A stretch of 64,000 nucleotides of DNA from Ailurus styani (GCA_002007465.1 LNAC01001211.1:186231-250230), one strand, 5' to 3'. Positions 12,548 to 23,878 are shown, counted from the stretch's first letter. Made by a program: numbers and translations. Notes: generated from the sequence alone by a model not told the origin.

Positions 12548-13040
12548 AAAATCACTCATAGTCCCTTAGCCTCTTTTTCTTTCTTTCTCTTTACTGATAA
12601 GTATTTACACATTTGGCTACACATATATACTTATACATTTATACACACATACATACCCGTATCCATATTTATACATGCATATGCACATATTGTATGATTG
12701 GAATCACATAACTTCAAAATGCATTTCAATGGCTCTGTATTATTTTGTGGTATGAATGTGTTCAAATCCTATTTAATTGTGCCATTGTGGAATACGTAGG
12801 CTTTTTATTGTTAATACCGTTGTGATGATAGCCTTATACATGAGTTTGTTTATAACATTTATTTTTTTATGATAAGATACTAGAAGCAGAATCATTGAAT
12901 CATGGAGGGTTAATATCATAATATTCTTGACACATTAATTTTATAAAATTTTATAAAAATTATATGAATTAGCACTGTCTGTGAGAGCTATTTTACCACA
13001 CTTTTACCATTATTGGGCCACATCATCATTTTTATCTTAT

Positions 13041-13635
13041 CATTAGGGAAATTGTAATTACTTCTCAGAAAAAGTGGCAAAAAAGTTATAAATTTACTTA
13101 AGTTAAAACGTCAAACTGCACTTTTAAGGTTTTAATTTCCATGAAATTTATTCCAGATGGCTCATAAGTTAGCGAGAGAAATGAAAAACAGACTGTTTTA
13201 ATCAATTTTAATCCACTCTTAAGGTCCAATTGAATTCACTTACACACTGAAAGGCTGCTTTTCAGATTCAACTTTTCAAGGGGAGCAGTCCTCCCATGTT
13301 TCTAAGCAGACTCATCTCACATTTCTGCTGTTTTCGTCTGAGATATGGAAGATTAGAAATATATTGTTAATATTCCTTCGTGGAACATACTTTGACAACT
13401 AGAACTACTATACTGGGTTGTGTTTTTGAAGGCATTTGTTTGAAGGCATTTAAGTTAAGAGACACTTAACATCTCAAAGAATGGAGTGATAAAGAAAGAT
13501 ATACATTACAACCTCTGTCTATTTCCAATGCCCCTTCACCATCTTACAGGGAAGCAGTGCTTTAAAGCATGGGCTCCAGAGTTAAATTGCACATTTAAAA
13601 AAAGTCCTTGCATTATTCCTAATTGACAGATTTTA
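13041..13635. other. Unclassified DNA, no gene seen
   Basis: AT-rich sequence without a supported gene or repeat assignment. GAAGGCATTTGTTTGAAGGCATTTAAG near 13430 is a short imperfect tandem duplication. Confidence 0.45.
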
Positions 13636-13639
13636 GGCA

Positions 13640-13930
13640 TCTTTTATTTTAAGTTTTTTTTTAATTTCAGTTAGTTAACATACAGTGTAATATTAGTTTT
13701 AGGTGTACAATATAGTGATTCAGCACTTCCACACAGCACCTGGTGCTCATCATAACAAGTGCACCCCTTAAATCTCCATCACCTATTTAACCCACTCTCT
13801 CCACCTCCGTTTTGGTAACCATCAGTTTGTTCTCTATAAATAAGAGCCCGTTTCATCTCTCTTTCTTTTTTCCCTCTTTGCTTGTTCTTTTGTTTGTTTG
13901 TTTCTGAAATTCCAAATATGAGTAATATCT
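13640..13930 (-). mobile_element. 5'-truncated carnivore L1 3' end
   Basis: Antisense L1 3'-UTR order: TTTTTAATTTCAGTTAGTTAACATACAGTGTAATATTAG, TACAATATAGTGATTCAGCAC, CACCTATTTAACCCACTCTC, GGTAACCATCAGTTTGTTCTC and CAAATATGAGT. Only the 3' ~290 bases are present. The antisense open frame at 13779-13973 lies in it and is not a gene. Confidence 0.8.
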
Positions 13931-13987
13931 TTCTTACCTCTCTAAGCTTCAATTTATCTGTAAGGAAAAGCAAAGAAAAGCAAAGAA

Positions 13988-14213
13988 TACTATGACATTT
14001 TTTTGAAGATTTTATTTATTTATTTGACACACAGAGAGAGATTACAAGTAGGCAGAGAGGCAGGCAGAGACAGGGAGAGGAGGAAGCAGGCTCTCTGCTG
14101 AGCAGAGAGCCCGATGCAGGCCTCGATCCCAGGACGCTGAGATCATGACCTGAGCCGAAAGCAGAGGATTTAACCCACTGAGCCACCCAGGCGCCCTACT
14201 ATAACATTTTTTT
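13988..14213 (-). mobile_element. CanSINE, young subtype, with target-site duplication
   Basis: Antisense full-length element at about 14005-14196. TACTATGACATTTTTTT / TACTATAACATTTTTTT flank it with one mismatch. The body contains ACAAGTAGGCAGAGAGGCAGGCAGAG and the head GAGCCACCCAGGCGCCC. Confidence 0.96.
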
Positions 14214-14457
14214 TAGGAATTATATGCAATGATCTTTCTTTCTGTTCCTATTTATTAGAAGTAAGCAGGTCCTAATAATCTATAACAGAAGTATGTGTGG
14301 GAAAGAGGAGAGATAACATTTTTGGCTTGTAATTAAGTATGGACTTTATTTTCTTGGACCTGATGTACTATGTTACTTTTATAAAGAATGTCCAAGAATA
14401 CTATAAATAAAATCAACATTATGATTAGATTATAGTAACTATGAAATAATGTCTAAA

Positions 14458-14692
14458 CATTGTACATTCATCTTTTTTCAAAGATTTTATTTATTTACTT
14501 GAGGAAGACAATGAAAGAGAGAGAGAGCACAAGCTGGGGGAGACGCAGTGGGGGAGAGAGAAGCAGATCCCCACTGAGCAGGGAGTCCACGTGGGGCTTC
14601 ATCCCAGGACCCCGGCAACAAGACCTGAGCTGAAGGCAGCTACTTAACCAGTTAACCACTGAGACACTCAGGTGCCCCAGCATTGTACATTC
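14458..14692 (-). mobile_element. Diverged CanSINE with target-site duplication
   Basis: Antisense, about 14472-14679, flanked by CATTGTACATTC at 14458 and 14681. The head is diverged (CAACAAGACCTGAGC in place of the usual ATCATGACCTGAGC) and carries an extra AACCAGTTAACCACTGAG stretch. An antisense 62-codon frame is read-through of this SINE. Confidence 0.9.
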
Positions 14693-15670
14693 TTATGCAA
14701 AGCATAATCAACAGCAAATTCTAAACATAGTCATTTAGTTTTTATGTTACATTATCATGAGCAAAAGTCTTTTGGAAATTCCCCGTCCACACATTAATAC
14801 TCTACTTATCTTCCAAAGTATATTAATAATAAAAAGAACTTTAAAAAATATATCTTATTCAAGAACAGCATTGTTCATGTGCCAGAGGTGGTTTCCCTAG
14901 GTGGTCCCTTTGTTAGAGATCTATCTGGAAAACATTTCAGCAAAAATAGATCCTGTCATAAAAATATAGATTTGGGAAGATCTAGTTTTTTATAGAAAAG
15001 AATTGTGATATCAGGTCAAGTTACTAGAAGCATGAATAAAATCAGTTTAGAGAATGATTCAATGTATTTTGAACACAGATGATTCACTCACTTGTTGGTA
15101 ATTGTGGTTTTTGTAATTTTCTTGGAAAATTAAACTTCAAAATACCTACTTCTATGTATGAGTGGGTTAGGCCTAGAAGTACAAAATCTGTGAGACTCAG
15201 TTTCGGCCTGTGGAGAGAGATCAAGAAGGAAAGGGAGCATAATATAACATTTTGAGTTTTGAGAACTGGGAATAACTTGAAAAGGTGAGCCAACTTCATT
15301 AACTTTAGAAACCCTGATCCTGAGAAGAAACAAAAATGTTGAAAGCCTATGGAATTCAATCATACAAAACACAGTGGAATCAGAGAAACTGCTAGGTTAG
15401 AGTCTGTCTACACAGAAAAAGAATGCAGACCCAGAAATCAACTGTTAACAAGTTTTTAAAAAGGTAGTAGATAAATTAAAAATTTTATATTTTGAATTTA
15501 TTGGTGGTTTGCATTTGAAATTAAACCCGCACTTGGTGAATATTAACTGTTGGAGAGTTGAGTGACATAAGTATCAAAAATTGACTGTTCAGTGAAAAAG
15601 AGCCTGGATATTAAAACTTCCAATAAATAAAACATAGTCATAGAAGGTTCTTTCTTCAACATTTTCTCTT
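14693..15670. other. Unclassified DNA, no gene seen
   Basis: Two overlapping antisense open frames (80 and 91 codons, 15084-15372) lie here. They lack a recognisable domain, are rich in Leu/Phe/Ser as expected of AT-rich chance frames, and show no splice context, so I do not call a gene. Confidence 0.45.
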
Positions 15671-15671
15671 A

Positions 15672-16250
15672 TGACTATTTTTTCCAGCTTCACTGAGATA
15701 TAATTGACATACAACATTGTACATATTTAAGATATACAATAGATTAAATTGATATAGCCATATATTATTAAAATGATTACCGCCTTAGCTAATACTTCCA
15801 TCATATTAATGATAACCATTTGTTTTTTGTGATAAGGATGTTTAAGATCTACTCTCTTAGTTCTACAATCTTCAGATCTACAACATATTGTTAACTGTAA
15901 TCACCATGCTGACATTCGCTTCCCAGAACCTAATTCATCTTATAACTGGAAGTTTATACTCTTTGACCAACATCTACCAATTTCCCTCACCTTGAAGACC
16001 CTTTAACCTGCATGTAATACAGTATTTGTCTTTCTCTGTCTCATTTATTTTATTTAGCATAACGTTCTCAGGATCCATCCATGTTGTCACAAAAAGGCAG
16101 GCTATCCTTCTTTGTTATGGCTGAATGATATTCCAATGTATATGCATACATCTTCTTTATCCATTCATCTCTTGAAGAACATGTACATTGTTTCCATATC
16201 TTGACTGTTATGAACAATACTACAATGAACATAGGAATTCTTCATACCTT
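15672..16250 (-). mobile_element. Old L1 3' region, antisense
   Basis: Antisense 3'-UTR and ORF2-end wording: AGCTTCACTGAGATATAATTGACATACAACATTGTA, CTACAATCTTCAG, CACCATGCTGACATTCGC, CATTTATTTTATTTAGCATAACG, GGCTGAATGATATTCCAATGTATATG, TTATCCATTCATCTCTTGAAG. This order is typical of L1MA/MB-age elements. The sense frame at 16201-16506 starts in it and is not coding. Confidence 0.85.
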
Positions 16251-17114
16251 CTTGTATGGCACTTGCCCTAGAAAAACAAATGTTTGCGTTCAATCTTTTC
16301 TTGGAAGCATACCTTTCCTTAGATTTCAAGAAGGTGATTGTGCTCCGACTCTGTTTTTGTGGCTGCCCTCTGACTGTTCTCAAGAGATACTTGATTTTGT
16401 AGATCACAGCTTTGTTTTTGTTGCTGATACTGTAGCTGTTTTAACTGTATGGGGGTGGTATTCTTTCTGGTTTCCTCCATCCTGTGTAGATGCTAACCAC
16501 TTATAGAAGTTTGGTGGTTTCATTCCTTAATGTTTTAATCTTTAAATGTTTTCTAATGTCCTTTTGTGTTTCCCTTTCTTTTTGAATATTTTCCTAGTTG
16601 GAGTTATAATCTGTCCCTTAAAGACTTTTACCGTGGGGCAGATTTCAATCCAAATGAGGAAATCAACTCTTCTTTTTAACTTGGGGAGATTTGTGACCAA
16701 CTTTAAGGTGGAATCCCATATGAAACATGTTCAAATGTGGAAAGGAATTAAGTTAGTTTGAATTTGTTTATTTCCTTTAGTATTTGCTGGATAACTGGGA
16801 GTTTATTTATTTTAAGCTATTGCAAAGTGTTTTAATGTTTTTATTTTTGTTGATGCTGTTTCCTGTTTCATTTGAAGAAATGATGGCATTATGTTTCTGA
16901 AGAACACATCTTATATTAGCAGAGATAAGACCTACTTACAGAACTAAGGAATAATAAAAGATCTTATAAAATGCATTTTATTTTATTTCATTGAATTTTA
17001 TTTTCAGGTAAATGTAATTATAATGTTTACTTCTTTTACTTACTCTCAAGGATTAGTCAGAAAGATCCTAAATAGTCTCTGAAGAGCCATAAAGTGAATT
17101 TATGAATTAACTAC
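16251..17114. other. Unclassified DNA, no gene seen
   Basis: Sense open frames at 16201-16506 (101 codons) and 16546-16761 (71 codons) occur here. Both are Phe/Leu-rich, the first begins inside an L1, and neither has splice or promoter context. Treated as chance. Confidence 0.4.
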
Positions 17115-17235
17115 TTCAGCTAAGTTTGTATTGAGTATATACTATGTGCCTAGGACTTAAATACACACTCAGATGCAATGGTGTGCAAAGGAAGGTAGTA
17201 ATGTCTTTGACCTCATTTAAGCTCAGATTGTTTCT
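17115..17235 (-). repeat. L2 3'-end fragment, antisense
   Basis: TTGTATTGAGTATATACTATGTGCCTAGGACTTAA followed by a CAATGGTGTGCAAAGG-like stretch and GACCTCATTTAAGCTCA is the reverse complement of the usual L2 3' end, whose antisense reads 'tattgagcacctactatgtgcc'. Strongly degraded. Confidence 0.55.
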
Positions 17236-17699
17236 AATTAAACCTGAAGCCCAATTAAATATTGATTTTAGGGAGAGAGAGATTTTTTAATCATATAATC
17301 ATATAAAATATATATATCATTACAAACTGTGAGTATCCTTTTAAATAAAAATTGTAAATTTCCATGAAATAGTATTAAAGGAACACTGGAGTCAGATTCC
17401 GGGGAGGGTAGTGTGTGTGAAAAAACACATCACAGAGAAAATTACATTTAAAATGAGATACAGGGCAAGGTACTATATCGATAGGAACTATGCAGGATAA
17501 GTGCTCTAGAAATATGTACAGAAGTGCTCTTGAGTGCCTTTTGAACATAAACTGTGCATGCAAAGGATAAGACTCAGCAAGTCCAGGGAAAGAATAACTA
17601 CCAAAAAGCTGTAAGATAAACATTTCCCAAATCAAACACAAGGCTAGGGGACATTTAAATTTTAAACAGTAAGAGTGACAAAACCTTGTTGGATATGTG
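17236..17699. other. Unclassified DNA, no gene seen
   Basis: The antisense open frame 17375-17641 (88 codons) has no motif or flanking splice signals. The sequence may be the more 5' part of the L1 that becomes recognisable at about 17700, but I could not confirm that. Confidence 0.4.
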
Positions 17700-18232
17700 A
17701 GGCATTAAAATACAGAGTGTATTGGTTTGGATAAAAATGCAAGAGTCAACTATACACTAGTTACCAGACACCCACTTTAAATAAAAGATACAAGTTAAAA
17801 GAAAAAGGATGGAAAAAGTTAAACAGAGAAAACCTTAGTGATAGGATGAAGAACATGTATTAATAATAAAGTAGACTGGAGGGCAAGGAATGTTTCTAGA
17901 GATAAAATAAGATATTTTGTAATAATAAAAGGTACAATTAATCAAGAAAACATAGCAATCCTAAATGATTATGTACCCTATAAAAGAGATTCAAACTAAA
18001 TGAAGCAAAAACTGGTAGAACTGAAATTAGAACTGACAAATTCACACTTATAGGTGACTATTTGAACACTCTTTCCCAGTAATTGATAGAACAAGTAGAC
18101 AGAATATCAGTAAGCATATATAATCCAACCTGACCATCTACAGAGCACTCTACTCAACAAGGGTAGAAGGCACGTTCTTCCTAATTGCACATGAAACATT
18201 TACAAAGGCAGACCATAGGCTGGCATATACAA
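17700..18232 (+). mobile_element. Old L1 ORF2 fragment, sense
   Basis: Sense ORF2-derived DNA from between the endonuclease and reverse transcriptase regions: AAAGGATGGAAAAAGTTAAACAG, ACAATTAATCAAGAAAACATAGCAAT, CAGTAATTGATAGAACAAGTAGACAGAATATCAG, ACAAAGGCAGACCATAGGCTGG. No long open frame survives. Neither a 5' UTR nor a 3' tail is attached. Confidence 0.8.
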
Positions 18233-18249
18233 ATTTTGATAATTTACTT

Positions 18250-18380
18250 AACTTTCTTATGAAATACATGATGTGTTTATTTTCATTTTATAGATAAACT
18301 GAGAGAAAGAGAAGTTAGATAAGTCACTTAGTTGTTAGGAGGCTGAGATGATATTTGAACATGGTGCTGTTTCAGAGTTC
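18250..18380 (-). repeat. MIR element, antisense
   Basis: TTTCATTTTATAGATAAACTGAGAGAAAGAGAAGTTAGATAAGTCACTTAGTTG followed by GAGATGATATTTGAACATGG is the antisense MIR pattern. It abuts the L1 fragment at 18232. Confidence 0.75.
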
Positions 18381-19566
18381 ATGAGCTTTATTTTAAGTTA
18401 TTTAAGATATTACCTCAGAGCACCATCTTCACTTCTTGTGAGGTTCATGAAGTAGAAATAGTTGCAAAACAATTACAAAACCCTGATAAGTTGGGCTGGC
18501 TTATCAAACTCTAAGGCGGATTTGCCTAATATATTGTTAATGTATGCCTCTTATTCTAGCATAAGTATACTGGTTTGGACTATAAATACTGTGGTCTCAA
18601 ATCTAATAGACTTCTTTTCTTACTAAATCAAAGCCAAACTTTTAAAAACTACTGTATTCTGGCCAGTCACATGGAATAAAAAAAAAAAGATAATGAAGAG
18701 AAATGAGCATTAGAACAGTCTGATCTGATAAGCCAATCCTCAGAAATTGGCATCCCACTTACTTGAGAGGAGGAGGAAGATGCTTGACTTCTCTTCTTGA
18801 TGAAATGAGTTCTGGACAGTTCTCCTTTGACTTATTCTAAGAAAGAAAGAGAAATCCAGAGAGGGTTGATAGTGGTGGTAATGGAAATTAATTGAGATAA
18901 AACATAGTACTACTTGTTTAGATGAGTTTTAAAGAGATCCAACCATTACTGTCAACTCTGGCCCTTTCAAGTGTAATTCCTGCTCCCTAGACAACAGAGA
19001 CTTAGAACAGAAGAATCCCCTAACTTTCATATCACTGTCACCATCACAGAACTTTATGTTCCTCCTTTTACTTGTGAGTAGCTATCAATTACAACAAAAT
19101 CATGTTGCAGTATAAGGCAGCAGCCTCCAGAGTAAATACAACATGACAAGATGGTTGAACACCAGCAAAATAATCCAATTTGAATTTAATTTTTTCAAGA
19201 TTCATGCTCTAAAAATTAAATTGCCTACTTTTGGAAGGGAAAAAAAAAGTAAAAATTCCAAAGATGAATTGGAACCAGAAAATGAAAACTTTTAATATAA
19301 ATAGTGAAACATTAAAATGCCACATCAGTCTTTCTGGAGTACTAAATTGGTGCTGCCGTGAAATAGAGTGGTGCTTCTCTTAACACTTAAAGAGACAGAC
19401 AGTTTCACTTGAAGAAAATACCCCAAGTTAAGTTATATGACTTGACATTATCTTCTATAACATAGCTTTTTTTGCATTGTATTATTTTCCGTTCTTTAAA
19501 AGAAAAAATTATGCATAAATAAATCTATTCTTTTGCCATCAAATAGTACTTAAATTATGTAAAGAT
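18381..19566. other. Unclassified DNA, no gene seen
   Basis: No exon or repeat assignment that I can defend. Contains a short A-run at 18679-18688 and several GA-rich patches. Confidence 0.45.
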
Positions 19567-19567
19567 G

Positions 19568-19606
19568 ACTATTTCAATATTTCTTTTAAGTTTCATTTAC
19601 TTATTT

Positions 19607-19637
<31 letters not shown>

Positions 19638-19796
19638 GGTGGGGCAGAGGGCAAAAGAGGGATAATCTTAAGCAGACTCCATGCTCACCATGAGTGCAGA
19701 ACTTGATCTCAAGACCCTGAGATCATGACCTGAGCTGAAACCAAGAGTCGGATGCTTAGCCAACTGTGCCACCCGGGTGCCTTAACTATTTGAATA
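19568..19796 (-). mobile_element. CanSINE, older subtype
   Basis: Antisense SINE at about 19582-19781: an (AG)n tract, GACCCTGAGATCATGACCTGAGCTG, and a GTGCCACCCGGGTGCC head. ACTATTTCAATAT / ACTATTTGAATAT flank it with one mismatch. Confidence 0.94.
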
Positions 19797-20263
19797 TGTT
19801 CTTACACACATCAAACTCTGACAAATTTTTAACTTAAAATAATTTTTTTCAGAATTAAAATATTTTAAAGAACTTTCAATGAAGTTTTATTTCTTCTGCC
19901 TGAAGAACTTTATCCAGTTAGAAATGTGATTATCACAGCAAAACTTTTATTGACAGCAAGAAATAGCTCCACATTTGAAGCAGACAGAATTTTCTTGAAT
20001 AGCTAAGCCCTGTGGAAGTATTTTTCTTAAGTTTCTATAGATCTCTGGTGATTTATTTGCAAATATTTTTAATATATATGAAATGAATGACAGAAAACAT
20101 ACAGAATTATAAATCCTTTGAATTTCCCTTCCTTCTCCTTCCACTTAAGGGAAAGGATTTGTCCTCACCACACTTATTTCTTGATTGTCTATATTTTTCC
20201 AGTTGTTGTCAAGAAGTTTTATTGATGTTAAGGATATACTCTTGATGAGAAAGACTGCTTTGA
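19797..20263. other. AT-rich DNA upstream of a coding-like stretch
   Basis: No supported gene. An antisense open frame (19947-20144, 65 codons) is followed on the minus strand by AATAAAAGT, but it overlaps the better sense candidate region downstream only by position and has no recognisable domain. Confidence 0.35.
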
Positions 20264-20740
20264 ATATTCAAATTACTTTTATTAATTTTTGTCTGTTGGG
20301 TTAAGTTTCTTCGAACCAGCTCCACAGGAGCCTGGAGTAAGGTCTGGGTTGACTTTATACAGTTTACACATACACAATTCCAGTTCAAACAGACTTTAAA
20401 ATTTTTTTGCACTCTTGTAACTGCCAAAAACATAAACATTTTGAGATCCATGGTCATTCCCTTCTACAGGAAATTTTTTCCAGTGTTAAAGTTAGAAGAT
20501 CAAGTTAAATTCAGTTATCTATAGGCTTGTGGTATCTCACAGATAAATTCCAGCTGCAAGCCATGATAGCGAGCCAAGATTTAATGTTTGACTTTCTGGT
20601 TGACAGAGTGAGTAATCTGAGCCTGAGTGACAGTAGTGACCCTCAACTGGAACAAATTGATGTATTAGCAAATTCTTCTATGGGACTTCTCACTGCTTCA
20701 AGGAAAATAATCTGTTTTTGAGGACTATTAAATAAAAACC
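20264..20740 (+). pseudogene. Possible decayed coding segment, unidentified
   Basis: Two adjacent sense frames without stops cover about 450 bases. The first runs 20264-20521 (86 codons, stop TAG at 20522-20524) and includes the residues TLKFFCTLV and MVIPFYRKFFPVL. After a frame change, the second runs to a TGA at 20719-20721, with residues FDFLVDRVSNLSLSDSSDPQ. ATTAAATAAAAACC follows the second stop and could be an old polyadenylation region. Composition is less simple than the AT-rich surroundings. The first segment loosely resembles the amphipathic helical repeat end of PACRG-like proteins (TLK..LV....VPYYR...P.L spacing), but too little matches to name it. No exact splice sites bound it. 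If real it is a frameshifted remnant, perhaps an intronless retrocopy. Chance is a serious alternative. Confidence 0.2.
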
Positions 20741-20861
20741 ATCAGAATAAAATCTAACAAATACTAATTTCTGCATAGGATTCCCTTGATATTTTAATAA
20801 TAGATATAGCAAGACTGAAATATTTTTTAGTCTGTCTTGTTATTAAAATAATAAATGAGTG

Positions 20862-21072
20862 TAGAGCGGCTGGGTGGCTCAGTTGGTTAAGTGTTCAATT
20901 CTTGTATTTGGCTCAGGTCATGATCTCAGAGTCTTAGGATCGGTCCCTGTGTCATGCTCTGTGCTAAGCGGTGAATCTGTTTGAAATTCTCTCTCTCCCT
21001 CTGCTCTCCCCCTCCCTCCCTCTCTCTCTCTCTCTCAAATAAATACATAAATCCTTACAATAATAATAATAA
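20862..21072 (+). mobile_element. CanSINE, diverged
   Basis: Sense head GCGGCTGGGTGGCTCAGTTGG, CTCAGGTCATGATCTCAGAG block, TGCTAAGCGGTGAATCTG, a long CT-rich body, and tail AAATAAATACATAAATCC ending in an (AAT)n run that meets L1 sequence at 21073. It has no private right-hand target repeat. Confidence 0.93.
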
Positions 21073-22627
21073 CCAAATAGCCAAAGGAATGTTGAAAAAG
21101 AAAACCAAAGCTGGAGGCATCATAACTCTGGACTCCAAGCTGCATTATGAAGCTGTAATCATCAGGACAGTATGGTACTGGACAAAAACAGACACATACA
21201 TCAATGGAACACAATACAGAACCCATAAATGGACCTTCAACTCTATAGTCAACTAATCTTTGACAAAGCAGGAAAGAATATCAGTCTCTTGGAAAAAAAG
21301 ATAGACTCTTCAACAAACGGTGTTGGGAAAATTGGACAGCCACATGCAGAAGAACGAAACTGGACCATTCTCTTACACCATACACAAAAATAAACTCAAA
21401 ATGGATGAAAGGCCTAAATGTGAGACAGGAAACCATCAAAATCCTAGAGGAGAACACAGGCAGCAACTTCTTTGACCTCAGCTGCAGCAACTTCTTATTA
21501 GATACATCTTCAAAGGCAGGGGAAACAAGGGAAAAAACAAACTATTGGGATTTCATATAGATAAAAAGCTTGTGCACAGCAAAGGAAATTATCAACAAAA
21601 CTAAAAGGCAGCCTACAGAGTGGGAGAAGATATTTGCAAATGTCTTATCAGATAAAAGGCTAGTATCCAAAATCTATAAACAATTTATCAAACTCAACAC
21701 CAACAAACAGAATTTTAGTGAAGAAATAGGCAGAAGACATGAAAAGAAATTTCTCCAAAGAAGACATACAAATGGCCAACAGACACAGGAAAAAAATGCT
21801 CCACATTACTCAGCATCAGGGAAATACAAATCAAAACCACAATGAGATACCACCTCACACCTGTCGGAATGACTAAAATTAACAACTCAGGATAGAATAG
21901 ATGTTGATGAGGTTGTGGAGAAAGGGAAACCCTTTATACTGTTGGTGGGAATGCAAACCGGTGCAGCCACTCTGGAAAACAAAATGGAAGTTCATCAAAA
22001 AGTTAAAAATAGAGTTACCCTAGACCCAGCCATTGCACTACTAAGTGTTTATCTAAAGGATACAAACATAAAGATTTGAAGGGCATATACACTCCAATGT
22101 TTATAGCAGCAATGTCCACAATAGCCAAACTATGGAAAGAGCCCAGATGTCCATCAACAGATGAATCAATAAAGAAGATGTGGTATATATATATACAATG
22201 GAATATTACTCAAACATCAAAAGAATGAAATCTTGACATTTACAATGATGTGAATGGAACTAAAGGTATTATGCTAAATGAAATAAGTCAGTCAGAGAAA
22301 GACAAGTACCATATGATTTCACTCATATGTGGAATTTAAGTAACAAAACAGATGAACATAAGGTAAGGGAAGGAAAAAATAAAATGAGATGAAAAAGAGG
22401 GGGAGGCAAACTGTAAGAGGCTCTTAACTATAGGAAACAATCTCAGGGTTGCTGGAGGGGAGATGGGTGGCTGGGAGATGGGGTAACTGGGTGATGGGCA
22501 TTAAGGAGGGCCCTTGATGTAATGAGCACTGGGTGTTATATGCAACTGATGAATCACTAAATTCTACCCCTGAAATTAATAATACAATAATGTTAATTGA
22601 ATATAAAAAATATAAATAAAAAATAGA
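21073..22627 (+). mobile_element. 5'-truncated carnivore L1 (ORF2 end and 3' UTR)
   Basis: Sense L1 beginning in the distal ORF2 (translated LKKKTKAGGI, then VWYWTKTDTYINGTQYR) and running through the conserved IFANVLSDKRLVSKIYKQF region, the GGAATATTACTCA segment and a carnivore 3' UTR (CTGGGTGTTATATGCAAC, ATGAATCACTAAATTCTACC) to an A-rich tail. The ORF2 frame is broken many times, so it makes no functional protein. The longest surviving piece is 91 codons at 21570-21845. It shares flanking repeats with the preceding SINE. Confidence 0.95.
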
Positions 22628-22650
22628 TTAAAATAATAATAAATGGGTGA

Positions 22651-23276
22651 GAGATTAAGAGAAAAGTGGTTAGAGGTAGAACTTAAGTAATTAATACATT
22701 GTTGTAAATCCATTGTTGTGAATCTTTGCTGGTTTAAGAACAAACATGTAAAAATTTGTTAGATGTGGTAATAACCACAAAAATAAAAATTAAATTGACA
22801 GATCGGGGTTCCATGGTAATTCTTAGAATAATATCCATATCTGTATTTCCTGGCATGGATGTCAAAGGTTTTGTTTTTCTAATTTCCAGAGTAACAAAGT
22901 CCACCTGGGATACAACTCAAGCTGTTTCTTTCCATCTCTTATAGTGATAATATTCTTTACAATCCTTCTCTCAGAATTTATATAGTCACTTGGCTTAGCA
23001 TTTTTACAATTTGAGTAAAGTCTTAAATGTAAAATAGGAATCTGTAAATATAAACATATATATTTTATTAGAAAGCTCAAATCTAAGGACAATGTGCCTT
23101 TCACAAGTAGGAATGTTATCTTTGTATTTTCACATTAAAAGGAATAAAACGTAACTCATATCCCCTTTTAATTTGTCATGCTATATCTTCCATTTTAATG
23201 CTCTTTCATATGTTTGGAGAATGATAATATAATAACCAAGGAATACCTTGATTAACTTAAAAATATTAAGAATTAT
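22651..23276. other. Unclassified DNA, no gene seen
   Basis: AT-rich. Open frames at 22756-22944 (+) and 22862-23104 (-) overlap each other on opposite strands and have no motif. Confidence 0.45.
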
Positions 23277-23513
23277 AAATGAAAAAAATTTTTGTTTTTT
23301 TTAAGATTCTATTTATTTATTTGAGAGAGAGACAGAGAAAGCCTGAGTGGGGGAGGTACAGAGGTACAGAGCGGGGAGGGATCAGCAGATACCTGGCTGA
23401 GGGTGGAGCCTGATGATGAGGCTCAGTCCCAGGACCCTCGGATCATGACCTAAGCTGGGATCAGACGCTTAACCAACTGAGCCTCCCAGGCATCCCAATG
23501 GAAAATTATTTTT
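23277..23513 (-). mobile_element. CanSINE, older subtype
   Basis: Antisense SINE at about 23293-23496: AAGATTCTATTTATTTATTTGAG tail, a short tandem GGTACAGAGGTACAGAG, and a TGATGATGAGGCTCAGTCCCAGG head-side variant. It is flanked by AATGAAAAAAATTTTT / AATGGAAAATTATTTTT, an imperfect duplication. Confidence 0.93.
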
Positions 23514-23649
23514 ACAAAACATCTTTGACAAAAACAAGGGAATACTAGTAATGAAATTTTTAAACAACTAGTATGGGAAACTAACACATTTATATTATCT
23601 ATTTAAATCAGAAACTTCTAAATGCAAAGTGTTTGCTTATTTTTATATT

Positions 23650-23855
23650 ATTAATTTTTTAAAGATTTTTACTTATTTATTTGACAGAAAGATCACAAGT
23701 AGGCAAAGGGGCAGACAGAGAGGCAGGCAGAGAGAGAGGAGGAAGCAGGCTCCCCACTGAGCAGGGAGCCCGATGCGGGCTCTGTCCCAGGACCCTGAGA
23801 TCATGACCTGAGCTGAAGGCAGAGGCTTTAACCCACTGAGCCACTCAGGCGCCGC
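23650..23855 (-). mobile_element. CanSINE, young subtype
   Basis: Antisense SINE with ATCACAAGTAGGCAAAGGGGCAGACAG, GAGCAGGGAGCCCGATGCGGG and GAGCCACTCAGGCGCC. The 5' head abuts an (ATT)n run at 23855-23878. The antisense 77-codon frame through it is read-through. Confidence 0.95.
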
Positions 23856-23878
23856 TATTATTATTATTATTATTATTA
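23855..23878. repeat. (ATT)n microsatellite
   Basis: Eight near-perfect ATT units next to the SINE head. This is unusual, because tails rather than heads normally seed microsatellites. It may be pre-existing target DNA. Confidence 0.9.

Larger units (their letters stand above)
12200..13040 (-). mobile_element. Ancient L1-type 3' region, antisense, split by SINE
   Basis: Phrases such as TATTGTATGATTGGAATCACA, TTGTTAATACCGTTGTGATGATAG, GATAAGATACTAGAAGCAGAATCATTG and ACCATTATTGGGCCACATC follow the antisense order of old L1ME-like 3' regions. The SINE at 12276-12530 interrupts it. Highly diverged; no open frame. Confidence 0.5.
20842..22650 (+). mobile_element. SINE joined to L1 3' end, shared flanking repeats
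   Basis: A SINE (20862-21072) is followed without spacer by a 5'-truncated L1 (21073-22627), both on +. The only convincing direct repeats flank the pair: ATTAAAATAATAAATGAGTG at 20842-20861 and a copy with an extra AAT and one substitution at about 22628-22650. The arrangement fits one integration of a chimeric RT product, or a SINE inserted precisely at the old L1 5' edge. Confidence 0.5.

Noticed and set aside
16201..16506. 101-codon sense frame as a small gene
   Set aside because: It begins within an antisense L1 fragment, is rich in Phe, Ser and Leu, and has no splice or regulatory context.
19947..20144. Antisense terminal exon with AATAAA signal
   Set aside because: A stop followed by AATAAAAGT looked suggestive, but there is no splice acceptor, the residues match nothing I know, and AATAAA is common in AT-rich DNA.
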